Source of the DNA: Stenotrophomonas maltophilia
Lineage (GTDB): Bacteria > Pseudomonadota > Gammaproteobacteria > Xanthomonadales > Xanthomonadaceae
Direction: 5' to 3'
Length of the DNA stretch: 64,000 bases
Assembly: GCF_001676385.1 (NCBI RefSeq)
Contig: NZ_LYVJ01000006.1
Location: 212,365 to 276,364 of the forward strand
In this document: piece after piece, positions 17,870 to 28,398 of the stretch
How positions within the stretch are numbered: the first letter of the stretch is position 1
How the letters are laid out: each line of letters opens with the position of its first letter
Program-made: the position numbers and the translations under genes
Notes under the pieces: model-generated
Database searches by the model: none
What the model was told of the DNA's origin: nothing
The model's input: only the letters and a program-made list of their open reading frames with translations

Positions 17870-18757
17870 TCACGCCAGCGCGCGCGCCTTCAGTTCGCCC
17901 TGCTCGTGCAGGGTCACGAAACGCCCCTTGTCATCGCGGCCCAGCTGCGCCAGTGCCACCTGCGGGTCGTGGGTGAAGAACAGATGCACGTTGCGCGCCA
18001 GCTTGTCTTCGAGGAACTGGCGCTTCTCATCGATCAGCAGCTCGGCATTGCGGTCGTAACCCATGGTGATCGGCACGTGCACCCACGAGCGGCCCGGAAT
18101 CAGGTCCGCGCAGAACACCACGCCCCCATGCGCGACCTCGTCCGCACGTGCACCGCCGACGATCTCGGCCAGCATCAGCCCCGGCGTATGGCCGTCGCTG
18201 TAGCTGAAGCGCACGCTGCGCCCCAGCGCCTTCGAGTATTCCCCGTCCACCACTTCCAGGCGGCCACTGGCCTGCAGCAGGCCCGGCAGTTCCGGAATGA
18301 AGCTGGCCCGATCGCGCGGATGCGGCTGCAGGGCACGCTGCCAATGCCGGGCACCCACCAGGTAGGTTGCGTTGGGGAACAGCAGTTCCGGCTCGCGCCC
18401 TTCGCTCCAGGCCGCCAGCAGGCCGCCGGCGTGGTCGAAGTGCAGGTGACTGAGCACGACCACGTCGATGTCCTCGTGCTCGAAGCCGGCCTCGCGCAAC
18501 GAATCGATCAGCACGTGCTGGCTTTCCTGCACGCCATAACGCTCGCGCATGCGTGGATCAAAGAACGCGCCGATACCGGTTTCGAACAGCACGGTCTTGC
18601 CTTCCAGCGGGCTGGCAAGCAGCGCACGGCAGGCCAGCTCGATGCGATTGAGCTCATCCGGAGCCGCCCATTTTTCCCACAACGCGCGCGGCGCGTTGCC
18701 GAACATCGCACCACCATCGAGGCGTTGCGAGTTTCCACGAATCGACCAGAGTTTCAT
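17870..18757 (-). CDS. MBL-fold metallohydrolase
   Basis: A 295-residue metallo-beta-lactamase-fold hydrolase. The zinc-binding signature HLHFDHAGG is near residue 109, a further His/Asp pair follows in [12 protein letters not shown], and the FCADLIPG strand supplies the bridging Asp. The N-terminus [20 protein letters not shown] gives the usual leading strand. Proteins of this type include lactonases, thiol hydrolases and glyoxalase II relatives, and the sequence does not tell me which. There is no signal peptide, so it is cytoplasmic. It is not in an operon with either neighbour. Confidence 0.85.
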   Translation of the reverse strand: MKLWSIRGNSQRLDGGAMFGNAPRALWEKWAAPDELNRIELACRALLASPLEGKTVLFETGIGAFFDPRMRERYGVQESQHVLIDSLREAGFEHEDIDVVVLSHLHFDHAGGLLAAWSEGREPELLFPNATYLVGARHWQRALQPHPRDRASFIPELPGLLQASGRLEVVDGEYSKALGRSVRFSYSDGHTPGLMLAEIVGGARADEVAHGGVVFCADLIPGRSWVHVPITMGYDRNAELLIDEKRQFLEDKLARNVHLFFTHDPQVALAQLGRDDKGRFVTLHEQGELKARALA

Positions 18758-18811
18758 GGTCTGATTATCGGCGGCGGGCCGTTAAATAATCGCTAGAAAG
18801 CAAACGGAATA

Positions 18812-18835
18812 AACCCCGCCGCCATGGGCGGGGTT
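18812..18835 (-). terminator. probable terminator downstream of ggt
   Basis: Stem AACCCCGCC/GGCGGGGTT of 9 bp with a six-base loop, followed on the minus strand by TTTATT. It lies 41 bp beyond the ggt stop. Confidence 0.7.
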
Positions 18836-18875
18836 CAAAGGGCGCGCCGGGCAGGGCCGGAGGCCGGCGGCTGCA

Positions 18876-20606
18876 TCAGCGCGCCGGCACGACCTGGGCA
18901 CTACCCACGGGGTTGCGCGGGTCGCTGCCGCCGAACAGCCTGTTTGCCTTGCGGTCCCATTCCACGGTCTGCAGGTTGCCCCACACGTGGCTGGACCCGC
19001 GGCCGCCGGCGGCGACGTTGCCGGGCAGATCGATCCTGTGGCCCATCGCCTGCAGCTGCTGCACCGTCGCCGCGTCGAACGCATCGCTTTCGGCTTCGAT
19101 CAGGTCGGGCAACCACTGGTGGTGGTAGCGTGGCAGCGCAGCAACCTGCTGTGCGTCCAGGCCGGCGTCATAGCCCAGGATGCCCAGCAGCACCATGGTG
19201 ATGATGCGGCTGCCGCCCGGGGTACCGAGCACCACCACCTTGTCCGCGTTCTCCATGAAGGTCGGCGTCATCGAGCTGAGCATGCGCTTGCCCGCCTTCG
19301 GCGCGTTCGCCTCGTAGCCCATCACCCCGAAGGCATTGGGGGTACCCGGCTTCAGCGCGAAGTCGTCCATCTCGTTGTTGAGCAGCACGCCGGTGCCCTT
19401 CGGAATCAGGCCCGAGCCGTACAGCAGGTTGACGGTCTGGGTAGCGCCGACGCGATTGCCGTCGCGGTCGATGATCGAGAAGTGGGTGGTTTCGTCGTCT
19501 TCCAGCGGCGTGGGGTTGCCCGACAGCAGATCGCTGGGCGTGGCCTTTTCCGGATGGATGGTGGCACGCAGGCCCTGTGCGTAGTCCTTGCTGGTCAGCA
19601 CCTTCTGTGGGATCTGCACGAAGTCCGGGTCGCCGAGGAAGAACGTGCGGTCGCGGTAGGCGCGGCGCATGGACTCCACCACCAGGTGGGTGCGGTGCGC
19701 CGGGTCCATCTGCTTGATGTCCCAACCTTCCAGGATCTGCAGCATGCTGGCCAGCGCGATGCCACCGGAAGACGGCGGCGGCGCGGTAGTGATCTTCCAG
19801 CCGTTGTAACTGAAGACAATCGGTTCACGCTGCTTCACGCGGTAGCCGGCCAGCTCCTCGGCCGTCCATTTGCCACCGGCCTGCTTCACGCCGGCCAGCA
19901 ACAGCTGGCCGGTCTGGCCCTTGTAGAAGCCATCGAATCCACCGGCCGCCAGGCGTTCCAGCGTCCGTGCCAGCTCAGGCTGCTTGAACAGATCACCGGT
20001 GGCGATCGGTTTGCCGTCGCGCAGGTACACCTCGCGGGTGCCGGGATAGCGCTCCATCACCTCACGGCGCGAGGCATAGCCCTTGGCCATGCGGTCGTAC
20101 ACCGGAAAGCCCTCGCGGGCGATACGGATCGCCGGCTGCAGCGAGGCCGACAATGGCAGCCTGCCATGCTTGGACGACAGCTCGACCAGCGCTGCGGGCA
20201 GGCCGGGAATACCGGCCGACCAGGCACCGTTGACCGAGCGGTCCCGGTCCAGGTTGCCCTGCTTGTCGAGGAAAGCCTGCGGCGTGGCGGCGGCCGGTGC
20301 AGTCTCGCGCGCATCCAGCATCACGTCCTTGCCGGTGGCCGCATCATGCAGCAGGAAGAAACCACCGCCGCCCAGCCCGGAGCTGATCGGCTCGACTACC
20401 GCCAGCGTGGACGACACCGCCACCGCAGCGTCGAAAGCGTTGCCGCCCTGCGCCAGGATGTCGATGCCGGCCTGGGTAGCCAGCGCATGGCCGCTGGCGA
20501 TGGCCGCGCCATCAGGGCGTTCGGCACGGGCCGGGCTGTCGGCCCAGGCGATCGGGCTCAGCAGCAGGCCGAGCAGCAGCAGGGGGCGGACGATCAGCGT
20601 CTTCAT
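18876..20606 (-). CDS. ggt: gamma-glutamyltransferase
   Basis: Periplasmic enzyme that cleaves the gamma-glutamyl bond of glutathione. The 576-residue precursor has a signal peptide (PLLLLGLLLSPIAWA) and self-cleaves into two subunits. The nucleophile Thr is the second Thr of ETTHFSIIDRDGNRV, and the GSRIITMV segment near the C-terminus forms part of the active site. The ATG at 20606 overlaps the stop of the ferredoxin gene as ATGA, which fixes the start; an upstream extension to 20765 is only a shadow of that gene. It ends a minus-strand run rsmD-coaD-lipoprotein-ferredoxin-ggt. Confidence 0.95.
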   Translation of the reverse strand: MKTLIVRPLLLLGLLLSPIAWADSPARAERPDGAAIASGHALATQAGIDILAQGGNAFDAAVAVSSTLAVVEPISSGLGGGGFFLLHDAATGKDVMLDARETAPAAATPQAFLDKQGNLDRDRSVNGAWSAGIPGLPAALVELSSKHGRLPLSASLQPAIRIAREGFPVYDRMAKGYASRREVMERYPGTREVYLRDGKPIATGDLFKQPELARTLERLAAGGFDGFYKGQTGQLLLAGVKQAGGKWTAEELAGYRVKQREPIVFSYNGWKITTAPPPSSGGIALASMLQILEGWDIKQMDPAHRTHLVVESMRRAYRDRTFFLGDPDFVQIPQKVLTSKDYAQGLRATIHPEKATPSDLLSGNPTPLEDDETTHFSIIDRDGNRVGATQTVNLLYGSGLIPKGTGVLLNNEMDDFALKPGTPNAFGVMGYEANAPKAGKRMLSSMTPTFMENADKVVVLGTPGGSRIITMVLLGILGYDAGLDAQQVAALPRYHHQWLPDLIEAESDAFDAATVQQLQAMGHRIDLPGNVAAGGRGSSHVWGNLQTVEWDRKANRLFGGSDPRNPVGSAQVVPAR

Positions 20607-20884
20607 TCGGATGGGGGCTCCGCATAGAGTTCGGGGTGATCGTGCTGCAGCCGGCGCAGCTTGGCCAGCAGTTGGTCTTCCGTTTCCACGATCTCCGGAT
20701 CCGGGTCGATGCATTCGACCGGGCAGACGACCACGCACTGTGGTTCGTCGAAATGACCCACGCACTCGGTGCAGCGGGCAGGATCGATCACATAGATGGT
20801 TTCACCCATCGAAATGGCCTGGTTCGGGCAGGCCGGCTCGCAGACGTCGCAGTTGACGCAGAGCTCGTTGATTTTCAGCGACAT
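20603..20884 (-). CDS. YfhL-family 2[4Fe-4S] ferredoxin
   Basis: A 93-residue electron carrier of the YfhL/Allochromatium-type ferredoxins. The first cluster motif CVNCDVCEPACP starts at residue 9. The second is split by an insertion (CTECVGHFDEPQCVVVCP), diagnostic of this subfamily with very low-potential clusters. A charged helical tail follows (LAKLRRLQHDHPELY). It is translationally coupled to ggt by an ATGA overlap. Confidence 0.93.
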   Translation of the reverse strand: MSLKINELCVNCDVCEPACPNQAISMGETIYVIDPARCTECVGHFDEPQCVVVCPVECIDPDPEIVETEDQLLAKLRRLQHDHPELYAEPPSE

Positions 20885-20981
20885 GGCGATACTCCTCGCC
20901 CGCGCCTTGGGACAAAGGACCGGCCAGCGCGGGCGCGCGGGCCGGTCAGGTCATCGGCGGCACCCGGCAGGGCATCGCCCG

Positions 20982-21001
20982 GGCCATGCCGAAGCATGGC
21001 C
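20982..21001. terminator. hairpin between the lipoprotein and ferredoxin genes
   Basis: Perfect 8 bp stem GGCCATGC/GCATGGCC with CGAA loop, 14 bp beyond the stop of the lipoprotein gene. There is no T-run, so it may slow or protect transcripts rather than terminate strongly. Confidence 0.4.
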
Positions 21002-21015
21002 GCCACGGCTCGGTC

Positions 21016-21510
21016 TTACTTGGCTTCGACGAAAATGTACTCGGCACCGGTCGGCTGGACTGCCGCCTGCACGCGGGCGTTGTCAGCCGACTGGCCGATG
21101 AAGACGACGCGCACGCCCTTCATCGAATCCGGCGACACGTCCTTGAAGACGGCCTGGATCATGTCAGCCATCTTGCCCGAGGCCGACGAACCGAAGGCCA
21201 GCATGTTGCCCGGCTGCACGCCACGGGCCACGGCCTGGGTCGCGCTCTCGGTCTGGCGCTCGTACTTGGCCTGGAAGTCCGGGTCCGATTCCGGCGAGAG
21301 GTAGTACAGGAACGGGCTGTTGCTGATGTTGCCCATGTTCTGGATGGCCACTTCCTGCAGGTACTTCTTCCAGCCTGCATCGTCATCCTTGGCCGGAGCG
21401 ACCAGAGCCTGCTTGGCTTCCTCGGCCGGAGCAGCGGCCTCTTCCTTCTTGCAGGCGGTGAAAGCCAGGGCCAACGAAGCGATCAGCATCGCGCGCATGG
21501 TGGTGTTCAT
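21016..21510 (-). CDS. small putative lipoprotein of unknown function
   Basis: I do not recognise the family. The 164-residue product begins MNTTMRAMLIASLALAFTAC, a lipoprotein-like signal with Cys at residue 20, then a Lys/Glu/Ala/Pro-rich linker (KKEEAAAPAEEAKQ). The folded region (about 45-164) includes AIQNMGNISNSPFLYYLSPE and VRVVFIGQSADNARV. The start at 21510 is chosen for GAGGAA just upstream and because the signal peptide then begins the protein. It lies 61 nt after coaD. An envelope location is the only firm inference. Confidence 0.75.
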   Translation of the reverse strand: MNTTMRAMLIASLALAFTACKKEEAAAPAEEAKQALVAPAKDDDAGWKKYLQEVAIQNMGNISNSPFLYYLSPESDPDFQAKYERQTESATQAVARGVQPGNMLAFGSSASGKMADMIQAVFKDVSPDSMKGVRVVFIGQSADNARVQAAVQPTGAEYIFVEAK

Positions 21511-21571
21511 GGGGTTCCTCCCGGAATGGTGCGTGGTGTTGAATGTCATGGGGTGCAGGGATACAGCGGGC

Positions 21572-22686
<1,115 letters not shown>

Positions 22687-22896
22687 CGGCGCCCCCGGCG
22701 GGAGGTATTCGAGAATTTCAGCATGAGCGGGATTGTAGTTCGGCCGGGCGGCGCCCGGGGACGCGCCAACGCATGCGCGCTGTCGCTCCCACGCTTCGCT
22801 GCGCGAAACGCGGGCCCCACTTACCAGCTTCCATACCCCCGCCCCCTGACTCAGGGGGCTCTACCCCAGACGCGATCCGATGCTCGACATACAGGC

Positions 22897-22937
22897 GGGG
22901 TCAGATCCGTTTTCCTCAGGAAAACGGATCTGACCCC
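22897..22937. repeat. 41-nt perfect palindrome starting GGGGTCAGATCC
   Basis: Twenty-base arms GGGGTCAGATCCGTTTTCCT and its exact complement around one central C. A second 41-nt relative with the same outer ends lies at 51138-51178, so this is a dispersed palindromic repeat distinct from SMAG. Confidence 0.85.
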
Positions 22938-22963
22938 ATTGGATGTATCGATATCTGACAGAT

Positions 22964-22987
22964 GTGTCGACCAAGGTCGACACCTAC
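22964..22987 (-). repeat. SMAG-type repeat upstream of htpG
   Basis: GTAG on the minus strand at 22987-22984 and a 9 bp stem GTGTCGACC/GGTCGACAC. The same sequence recurs at 63327-63350. Confidence 0.75.
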
Positions 22988-23011
22988 CAACAGCCGCGTG
23001 AACCTGTCAAA

Positions 23012-23165
23012 GGCGGGGCGGTGTGGGTTCGCGGGGTGTGAGCCGCATGGATGCGGCGACCAAGGCTACATGGACGTACTTGCGCCGTCCCCGCGTACCC
23101 ACAGTGCCCCGCCATCCCACGGAACGCCGCTCTGGCTCTGGCTTTGGCAGTTGCAGTTGCACTGG
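23012..23165 (+). repeat. 52-nt-core inverted-arm element, copy A (with hexamer array)
   Basis: Left arm 23012-23036 and right arm 23089-23113 (25 nt) pair at 22 of 25 positions. The core 23037-23088 is 52 nt and reads GTGAGCCGCATGGATGCGGC on the plus strand. After the motif ATCCCACGGAA comes a six-base-periodic array 23130-23165 (CTCTGG, CTCTGG, CTTTGG, CAGTTG, CAGTTG, CACTGG). The architecture is shared with copies B to E, but the arm sequence is unique to this copy. Confidence 0.85.
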
Positions 23166-23198
23166 GCGGGTGCCGGGCGCAGCCCGGCCGACCAACCC

Positions 23199-23225
23199 CT
23201 TGATTTCGGGACAATCACCCCTACC
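23199..23225 (+). promoter_or_regulatory. probable heat-shock (sigma-32) promoter of htpG
   Basis: CTTGATT at 23199-23205, 12 bp spacer, CCCCTACC at 23218-23225. This resembles the sigma-32 pattern CTTGAAA...CCCCATnT and lies about 50 bp upstream of the htpG ATG, as expected for this chaperone gene. Confidence 0.6.
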
Positions 23226-23276
23226 CCTTGGCGAGGCCGCACGCGCTGGCGCGGCATTGCACATGGAGCCTTACCG

Positions 23277-25169
23277 ATGACCGAGACGACCCAGACCGAA
23301 ACCCTTGGATTCCAGACCGAAGTCAAGCAGCTGCTGCAGCTGATGATCCACTCGCTGTACTCCAACAAGGAAATCTTCCTGCGCGAACTGGTTTCCAACG
23401 CCGCCGACGCCGCCGACAAGCTGCGCTTCGAGGCCCTGACCCAGCCCGGCCTGCTGGAAGGTGACAGCGAACTGCGCGTGCGCGTCAGCTTCGACCCGGT
23501 GGCCCACACCATCACCATCGACGACAACGGCATCGGCATGAGCCGCGCCGAGGCCATCGCCCACCTGGGCACGATCGCCAAATCCGGCACTGGCGACTTC
23601 CTGCGCCAGCTGTCCGGCGACCAGAAGAAGGATTCGCAGCTGATCGGCCAGTTCGGCGTCGGCTTCTACAGCGCCTTCATCGTCGCCGACGAAGTGGAAG
23701 TAACCTCCCGCCGCGCCGGCCTGCCAGCAGGTGAAGGCGTGCGCTGGACATCGCGTGGCGAGGGCGACTTCGAGGTGGCCACCATCGACAAGGCCGAGCG
23801 CGGTACCCGCATCGTGCTGCACCTGAAGGATGGCGAGCATGGCTTCGCCGATGGCTGGCGGCTGCGCAGCATCCTCAAGAAATACTCCGATCACATTGGC
23901 CTGCCGATCCAGATGCCGAAGGAAGGTGGCGACGAAGGCGCCGCCGCCGAATGGGAGACGGTCAACCGAGCCAGCGCGCTGTGGACCCGGCCGCGCACCG
24001 AGATCGGCGATGCCGAATACACCGAGTTCTACAAGCACGTGGCGCACGACCACAGCGACCCGCTGGCGTGGAGCCACAACAAGGTCGAAGGCAAGCTGGA
24101 GTACACCTCGCTGCTGTACGTGCCAGGCCGCGCGCCGTTCGATCTGTATCACCGTGATGCGCCCAAGGGCCTGAAGCTGTACGTGCAGCGCGTGTTCGTG
24201 ATGGACCAGGCCGAGCAGTTCCTGCCGCTGTACCTGCGCTTCATCAAGGGCGTGGTCGATTCCAACGATCTGTCGCTGAACGTTTCGCGCGAGATCCTGC
24301 AGTCCGGCCCGGTCATCGATTCGATGAAATCGGCGCTGACCAAGCGCTCGCTGGACATGCTGGAGAAGCTGGCCGCCGACAAGCCCGAGCAGTACGCCAC
24401 GTTCTGGAAGGAATTCGGCCAGGTACTGAAGGAAGGCCCGGCCGAAGACTACATCAACCGCGAGAAGGTGGCCGGCCTGCTGCGCTTCGCATCCACGCGC
24501 GGTGACGGCGATGTCCAGACCGTGTCGCTGGCCGATTACCTGGGCCGCATGGTGGAAGGCCAGGACAAGATCTATTACCTCACCGGCGAGAGCTACAGCC
24601 AGGTGCGCAACAGCCCGCACCTGGAAGTGTTCCGCAAGAAGGGCGTGGAAGTCCTGCTGCTGACCGATCGCATCGATGAGTGGCTGATGGGCTACCTGAC
24701 CGATTTCGACGGCAAGAACTTCGTCGACATCGCCCGTGGCGACCTCGACCTTGGCGCACTGGAAACCGAGGCGGACAAGCAGGAGCAGGAAGCCGCTGCG
24801 AAGGACAAGCAGGGCCTGGTCGAACGCCTGAAGACGGTGCTCGGCGATGACGTGGCCGAAGTGCGCGTTTCGCACCGCCTGACCGATTCACCGGCGGTGC
24901 TGGCCATCGGCGAACAGGACCTTGGCCTGCAGATGCGCCAGATCCTGGAGGCCAGCGGCCAGAAGGTGCCGGACAGCAAGCCCGTACTGGAAATCAACCC
25001 GGGCCATCCGCTGATCGCCAAGCTCGATGCGGAAGCCGATGGCGCGCGCTTCGACGACCTCGGCCGCGTGTTGTTCGACCAGGCCGCATTGGCCGCCGGT
25101 GACAGCCTGAAGGACCCAGGCGCCTACGTCGCACGCCTGAACAAGCTGCTGCTGGAGCTGTCGGCCTGA
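23277..25169 (+). CDS. htpG: molecular chaperone HtpG (bacterial Hsp90)
   Basis: ATP-dependent dimeric chaperone that remodels client proteins under heat and other stress. It has 630 residues, close to the family norm. The N-terminal GHKL ATPase domain shows [17 protein letters not shown] (Asn and Asp contact ATP/Mg), DNGIGM and [13 protein letters not shown]. The middle domain carries the catalytic Arg in LNVSREILQ, and the C-terminal dimerisation domain ends the protein. The start at 23277 has GGAG nine bases upstream; the longer upstream frame crosses the repeats and promoter. Confidence 0.98.
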   Translation: MTETTQTETLGFQTEVKQLLQLMIHSLYSNKEIFLRELVSNAADAADKLRFEALTQPGLLEGDSELRVRVSFDPVAHTITIDDNGIGMSRAEAIAHLGTIAKSGTGDFLRQLSGDQKKDSQLIGQFGVGFYSAFIVADEVEVTSRRAGLPAGEGVRWTSRGEGDFEVATIDKAERGTRIVLHLKDGEHGFADGWRLRSILKKYSDHIGLPIQMPKEGGDEGAAAEWETVNRASALWTRPRTEIGDAEYTEFYKHVAHDHSDPLAWSHNKVEGKLEYTSLLYVPGRAPFDLYHRDAPKGLKLYVQRVFVMDQAEQFLPLYLRFIKGVVDSNDLSLNVSREILQSGPVIDSMKSALTKRSLDMLEKLAADKPEQYATFWKEFGQVLKEGPAEDYINREKVAGLLRFASTRGDGDVQTVSLADYLGRMVEGQDKIYYLTGESYSQVRNSPHLEVFRKKGVEVLLLTDRIDEWLMGYLTDFDGKNFVDIARGDLDLGALETEADKQEQEAAAKDKQGLVERLKTVLGDDVAEVRVSHRLTDSPAVLAIGEQDLGLQMRQILEASGQKVPDSKPVLEINPGHPLIAKLDAEADGARFDDLGRVLFDQAALAAGDSLKDPGAYVARLNKLLLELSA

Positions 25170-25209
25170 CCGAAAGGGCGGTCGCCGGGCATCGCCCGGC
25201 GATGCCCTG

Positions 25210-25262
25210 GTAGGTGCCCACCAAGTTGGCACCCACCATAGGCGGCGGTTGGCACCTGCCAA
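25210..25262. repeat. SMAG-type repeat and second hairpin between htpG and the rod-like gene
   Basis: GTAG at 25210 with stem GGTGCC/GGCACC (25210-25233), followed by a compact hairpin TTGGCA/TGCCAA (25249-25262). Together they separate the convergent htpG and the small minus-strand gene. Confidence 0.65.
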
Positions 25263-25268
25263 GGGAGC

Positions 25269-25568
25269 TCAGGCTTCGCGATCCAGCAGCGAGCCCAGCA
25301 TCTGGTCCTGTCGACGGATCAGCGCGGCATTGGCAGCGAAGGCCACCACCTCCGCTTTCGCGGCAAGCAGATCGCCCAGCGGCGCGGCGGCATCGATGCC
25401 GGCGGGTGTCACCACAGCCTGCACCCCGCCCTGCTCCACCGCACTACGCTGCAGCTGCAGGCGCGGGGCATCGGGGGTCGCAAGGATGGCCACGTTGTGC
25501 GCGGCCACCTGCACGCCCTGCCGGGCCGCGCGCATCCCGCTGAGGGCGATTCCCATCACGTTGTCCAT
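25269..25568 (-). CDS. small protein resembling a flagellar rod N-terminus
   Basis: A 99-residue protein beginning MDNVMGIALSGMRAARQGVQVAAHNVA, which matches the N-terminal helix of flagellar rod and hook proteins (consensus ALSGLxAAxxxLxxxxxNIAN). The C-terminus (NAALIRRQDQMLGSLLD) also resembles the matching C-terminal helix. The central rod or hook domain is missing. It is not near flagellar genes, being between htpG and ftsY. It may be a stand-alone minimal rod-like protein conserved in Xanthomonadaceae; its function is unknown. Confidence 0.65.
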   Translation of the reverse strand: MDNVMGIALSGMRAARQGVQVAAHNVAILATPDAPRLQLQRSAVEQGGVQAVVTPAGIDAAAPLGDLLAAKAEVVAFAANAALIRRQDQMLGSLLDREA

Positions 25569-25697
25569 GGCGGTCCCCGGGCCGCCCTGCGCAGCCCTCC
25601 CGACCGGTTAACGGCCTGCGGGCCGCCACCTTGAGCCCACATCGGCCGGACTGGCTCGAGTGGTAGCATATCCACCTGATTTCAGCGCCTTTTGCCA

Positions 25698-26981
25698 ATG
25701 CTCAGTTTTTTCCGCCGCAAGAAGCCCCAGGATGCCCCCGCAGCGGAGGCAGCCAAGACCCAGCACTACTCGGCTGAAGAGCTGGCGGCGGCGTTCCCGC
25801 CGGCCACGCCGGCCGAGGGCGGGGAACCGGCGCCGATTGCCATCGAATCCACGCCGGTAGTGCCGGCTCCGGTCGTTCCGGCCCCAGGCTCACCGGAACC
25901 TGTCGCCCGGATCGACGTTGCGCCCGTCGCGATACCGGCCATCGAACCGGCGCCGGTGCCTCCCGTGCCGGAATTCACGCCCGCACCGACTTCGACTGCG
26001 CCTGCGGGTGCCGACGAGCTGCCCGCGGCCACCTCGGTCGACGCCGCGCCGGCTCCGGCCGGCAAGCCGGGTTGGCGCGAACGTCTGCGCAACAGCGTCA
26101 TCGCGCGCAGCTTCGGCGGCCTGTTCTCGCGCAATCCCAAGCTCGACGACGACCTGCTGGACGAGCTGGAAACTGCATTGATCACCGCCGACGTCGGCGT
26201 CGGCGCCACCACCGACCTGGTCGAGGGCCTGCGCAAGCGCATGAAGTCGCGCGAGTTCGCCGACGCCAATGCACTGCTGGCCGCACTGCGCGCAGAACTG
26301 ATCGCGATCCTGCAGCCGGTCGCCAGGCCGCTGGTGATCGATCGCAATGCCAAGCCCTTCGTGGTGCTCACCGTCGGCGTCAACGGCGTCGGCAAGACCA
26401 CTACCATCGGCAAGCTGGCCAAGCGCTTCAAGGACGATGGCCACAGCCTGATGCTGGCTGCGGGCGATACCTTCCGTGCGGCCGCCGTAGCGCAGTTGCA
26501 GGCCTGGGGCGAGCGCAACGGCGTGGCCGTGGTCGCCCAGGGACAGAATGCCGATGCTGCCTCGGTGGCGTTCGACGCGCTGCAGGCCGGCAAGGCACGT
26601 GGCACCTCGGTACTGATCGCCGATACCGCCGGTCGCCTGCATACCCAGTCCGGCCTGATGAATGAACTGGGCAAGATCCGCCGCGTACTCGGCAAGATCG
26701 ATCCCACCGCGCCGCATGAAGTCCTGATGGTGATCGATGGCACCACCGGCCAGAATGCGCTGTCGCAGCTGCGCCAGTTCAATGCCGCAGTGAACGTGAC
26801 CGGGCTGGTGGTGACCAAGCTGGACGGCACCGCCAAGGGAGGCGTGGTGTTCGCGCTGGCCCGCGAGTTCGGCATCCCGATCCGCTTTGCCGGCATCGGC
26901 GAGCGCCCGGAAGACCTGCGCGTGTTCGATCCGGAAGCCTTCGTCGACGCGCTGCTGCCCGAAGCGCTTGGCAGTGCCTGA
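25698..26981 (+). CDS. ftsY: signal recognition particle receptor FtsY
   Basis: GTPase that docks SRP-ribosome complexes at the inner membrane for cotranslational insertion. It has 427 residues: a basic start MLSFFRRKKPQ, an acidic/Pro-rich A domain (about 10-130), then the NG domain. The NG domain has GVNGVGKTTTIGKLAKRF (P-loop, about 230), DTFRAAA, DTAGR and TKLDGTAKGG. The ATG at 25698 is preferred to the TTG two codons upstream. It overlaps mutY by 8 nt. Confidence 0.97.
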   Translation: MLSFFRRKKPQDAPAAEAAKTQHYSAEELAAAFPPATPAEGGEPAPIAIESTPVVPAPVVPAPGSPEPVARIDVAPVAIPAIEPAPVPPVPEFTPAPTSTAPAGADELPAATSVDAAPAPAGKPGWRERLRNSVIARSFGGLFSRNPKLDDDLLDELETALITADVGVGATTDLVEGLRKRMKSREFADANALLAALRAELIAILQPVARPLVIDRNAKPFVVLTVGVNGVGKTTTIGKLAKRFKDDGHSLMLAAGDTFRAAAVAQLQAWGERNGVAVVAQGQNADAASVAFDALQAGKARGTSVLIADTAGRLHTQSGLMNELGKIRRVLGKIDPTAPHEVLMVIDGTTGQNALSQLRQFNAAVNVTGLVVTKLDGTAKGGVVFALAREFGIPIRFAGIGERPEDLRVFDPEAFVDALLPEALGSA

Positions 26982-28086
26982 GCCTGCCCGCACCACGCCG
27001 GGCGGCGGCTTCGTCGCCCGCCTGCTGCACTGGTTCGACGACCACGGCCGCCACGATCTGCCCTGGCAGCATCCGCGCAGCCCGTACCGGGTCTGGTTGT
27101 CGGAGATCATGCTGCAGCAGACCCAGGTGGCCACGGTCATCCCGTATTTCCGGCGGTTCCTGCAACACTTCCCGACCCTGCCCGACCTCGCCGCTGCCAG
27201 CAACGACGCGGTGATGGCGCAGTGGGCCGGGCTCGGCTATTACGCCCGCGCGCGCAACCTGCACGCTGCCGCCAGGCGCTGCGTGGAACTGCACGACGGC
27301 GACCTGCCGCGTGATTTCGATGCGCTGCAGGCGCTGCCCGGCATCGGCCGCAGCACCGCCGGCGCGATCCTCAGCCAGGCCTGGAATGATCCGTTCGCGA
27401 TCCTCGACGGCAACGTCAAGCGCGTGCTCAGCCGCTACCACGGCATCGAAGGGTTCCCCGGCCTGCCGGCCATCGAGAAGCAGCTGTGGGCCATCGCCGC
27501 GGCGCACGTGGCAGAGGTGCCAGCCGGGCGAATGGCCGATTACACCCAGGCACAGATGGACCTGGGCGCGACCGTGTGCAGCCGCGCCAAGCCGGCCTGC
27601 GTGATCTGCCCGCTGCAGGACGACTGCGCGGCACGCCGCGAAGGCCGCACCGCCGAGCTGCCCACGCCCAAGCCGGGCAAAACCCTGCCGGAGCGCGGCG
27701 CAGTGGCCCTGCTGCTGCGCGATGCCCAGCAGCGTGTACTGTTGCAGAAGCGGCCGGACACCGGCATCTGGGCGCAGCTGTGGACGCTGCCGCAGGCCGA
27801 CGCCGGCAGCGCGCTGCAGGACTGGTTCGACGCGCACGTTGAAGGCACGCTGGAAGACGCCGAGGAGCTGCCGGTGCTCCAGCACACCTTCAGCCACTAC
27901 AGGCTGCATCTGCAGGTCCTGTCGCGGCAGGTACACGGCCTGCGCGTGGAAGAGCCCACGCTGCGCTGGGTCGCCTACGATGAACTGCCCGCGTTGGGCC
28001 TGCCCGCGCCGATCCGCAAACTGCTCGACGGCGCCACCACCAGGAAGCCGAAACGAAAGTCCATGAAACCCCGCAACCACGAGTGA
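26974..28086 (+). CDS. mutY: A/G-specific adenine DNA glycosylase
   Basis: Removes adenine mispaired with 8-oxoguanine. It has 370 residues. The catalytic Glu lies in [10 protein letters not shown], the helix-hairpin-helix is [13 protein letters not shown] followed by the catalytic Asp in [11 protein letters not shown], and the [4Fe-4S] ligands are in [17 protein letters not shown]. The C-terminal third is a NUDIX-like domain that recognises 8-oxoG ([20 protein letters not shown]). The GTG at 26974 is the only start near the proper N-terminus and overlaps the end of ftsY. It is followed 5 nt later by yggX, a common pairing. Confidence 0.95.
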   Translation: MPEPARTTPGGGFVARLLHWFDDHGRHDLPWQHPRSPYRVWLSEIMLQQTQVATVIPYFRRFLQHFPTLPDLAAASNDAVMAQWAGLGYYARARNLHAAARRCVELHDGDLPRDFDALQALPGIGRSTAGAILSQAWNDPFAILDGNVKRVLSRYHGIEGFPGLPAIEKQLWAIAAAHVAEVPAGRMADYTQAQMDLGATVCSRAKPACVICPLQDDCAARREGRTAELPTPKPGKTLPERGAVALLLRDAQQRVLLQKRPDTGIWAQLWTLPQADAGSALQDWFDAHVEGTLEDAEELPVLQHTFSHYRLHLQVLSRQVHGLRVEEPTLRWVAYDELPALGLPAPIRKLLDGATTRKPKRKSMKPRNHE

Positions 28087-28091
28087 GTGCC

Positions 28092-28361
28092 ATGTCCCGA
28101 ACCGTCTTCTGCCAGTACGAACAACGCGATGCCGAAGGCCTGGACTTCGTGCCTTACCCCGGTGAGCTGGGCCAGCGCATCTTCAACCACATCGGCAAGC
28201 AGGCCTGGGCCGCGTGGCTGGCGCACCAGACCATGTTGATCAACGAGAACCGGCTGTCCCCCCGCGACCCGAAGCACCGCGCTTTCCTCGAAGGCGAACT
28301 GGTCAAGTTCCTGTTCGAGAAAGACGCGGAAAAGCCGGCTGGCTTCGTTCCGGAAGCATGA
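28092..28361 (+). CDS. yggX: Fe(2+)-trafficking protein YggX
   Basis: An 89-residue protein that protects Fe-S proteins and limits labile iron under oxidative stress. [19 protein letters not shown] at the N-terminus, with its single conserved Cys, and [13 protein letters not shown] are diagnostic. The ATG at 28092 follows the mutY stop by 5 nt. Coexpression with the Fe-S enzyme MutY makes biological sense. Confidence 0.97.
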   Translation: MSRTVFCQYEQRDAEGLDFVPYPGELGQRIFNHIGKQAWAAWLAHQTMLINENRLSPRDPKHRAFLEGELVKFLFEKDAEKPAGFVPEA

Positions 28362-28398
28362 TCCACAGGTCGCGCGGGCATGGCCCGGCGCGACCGGC

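Larger units (their letters stand above)
22687..23276. other. repeat-rich intergenic region between rsmD and htpG
   Basis: 590 bp without a credible gene. In order it holds about 200 bp with nothing recognised, a 41-nt perfect palindrome (22897-22937), a SMAG-type repeat (22964-22987), copy A of the 52-nt-core element with its hexamer array (23012-23165), a GC-rich hairpin (GCCGGGCGCAGCCCGGC, 23172-23188), and the htpG promoter. Short frames here run through the repeats and are not genes. Confidence 0.8.

Noticed and set aside
22723..23001. 92-codon plus-strand frame between rsmD and htpG
   Set aside because: It runs through two palindromic repeats and has no family resemblance or ribosome site.
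23012..23113. MITE or insertion-sequence remnant
   Set aside because: The inverted arms differ completely between copies, no target-site duplication is visible and no transposase fragment is present, unlike ordinary MITEs.
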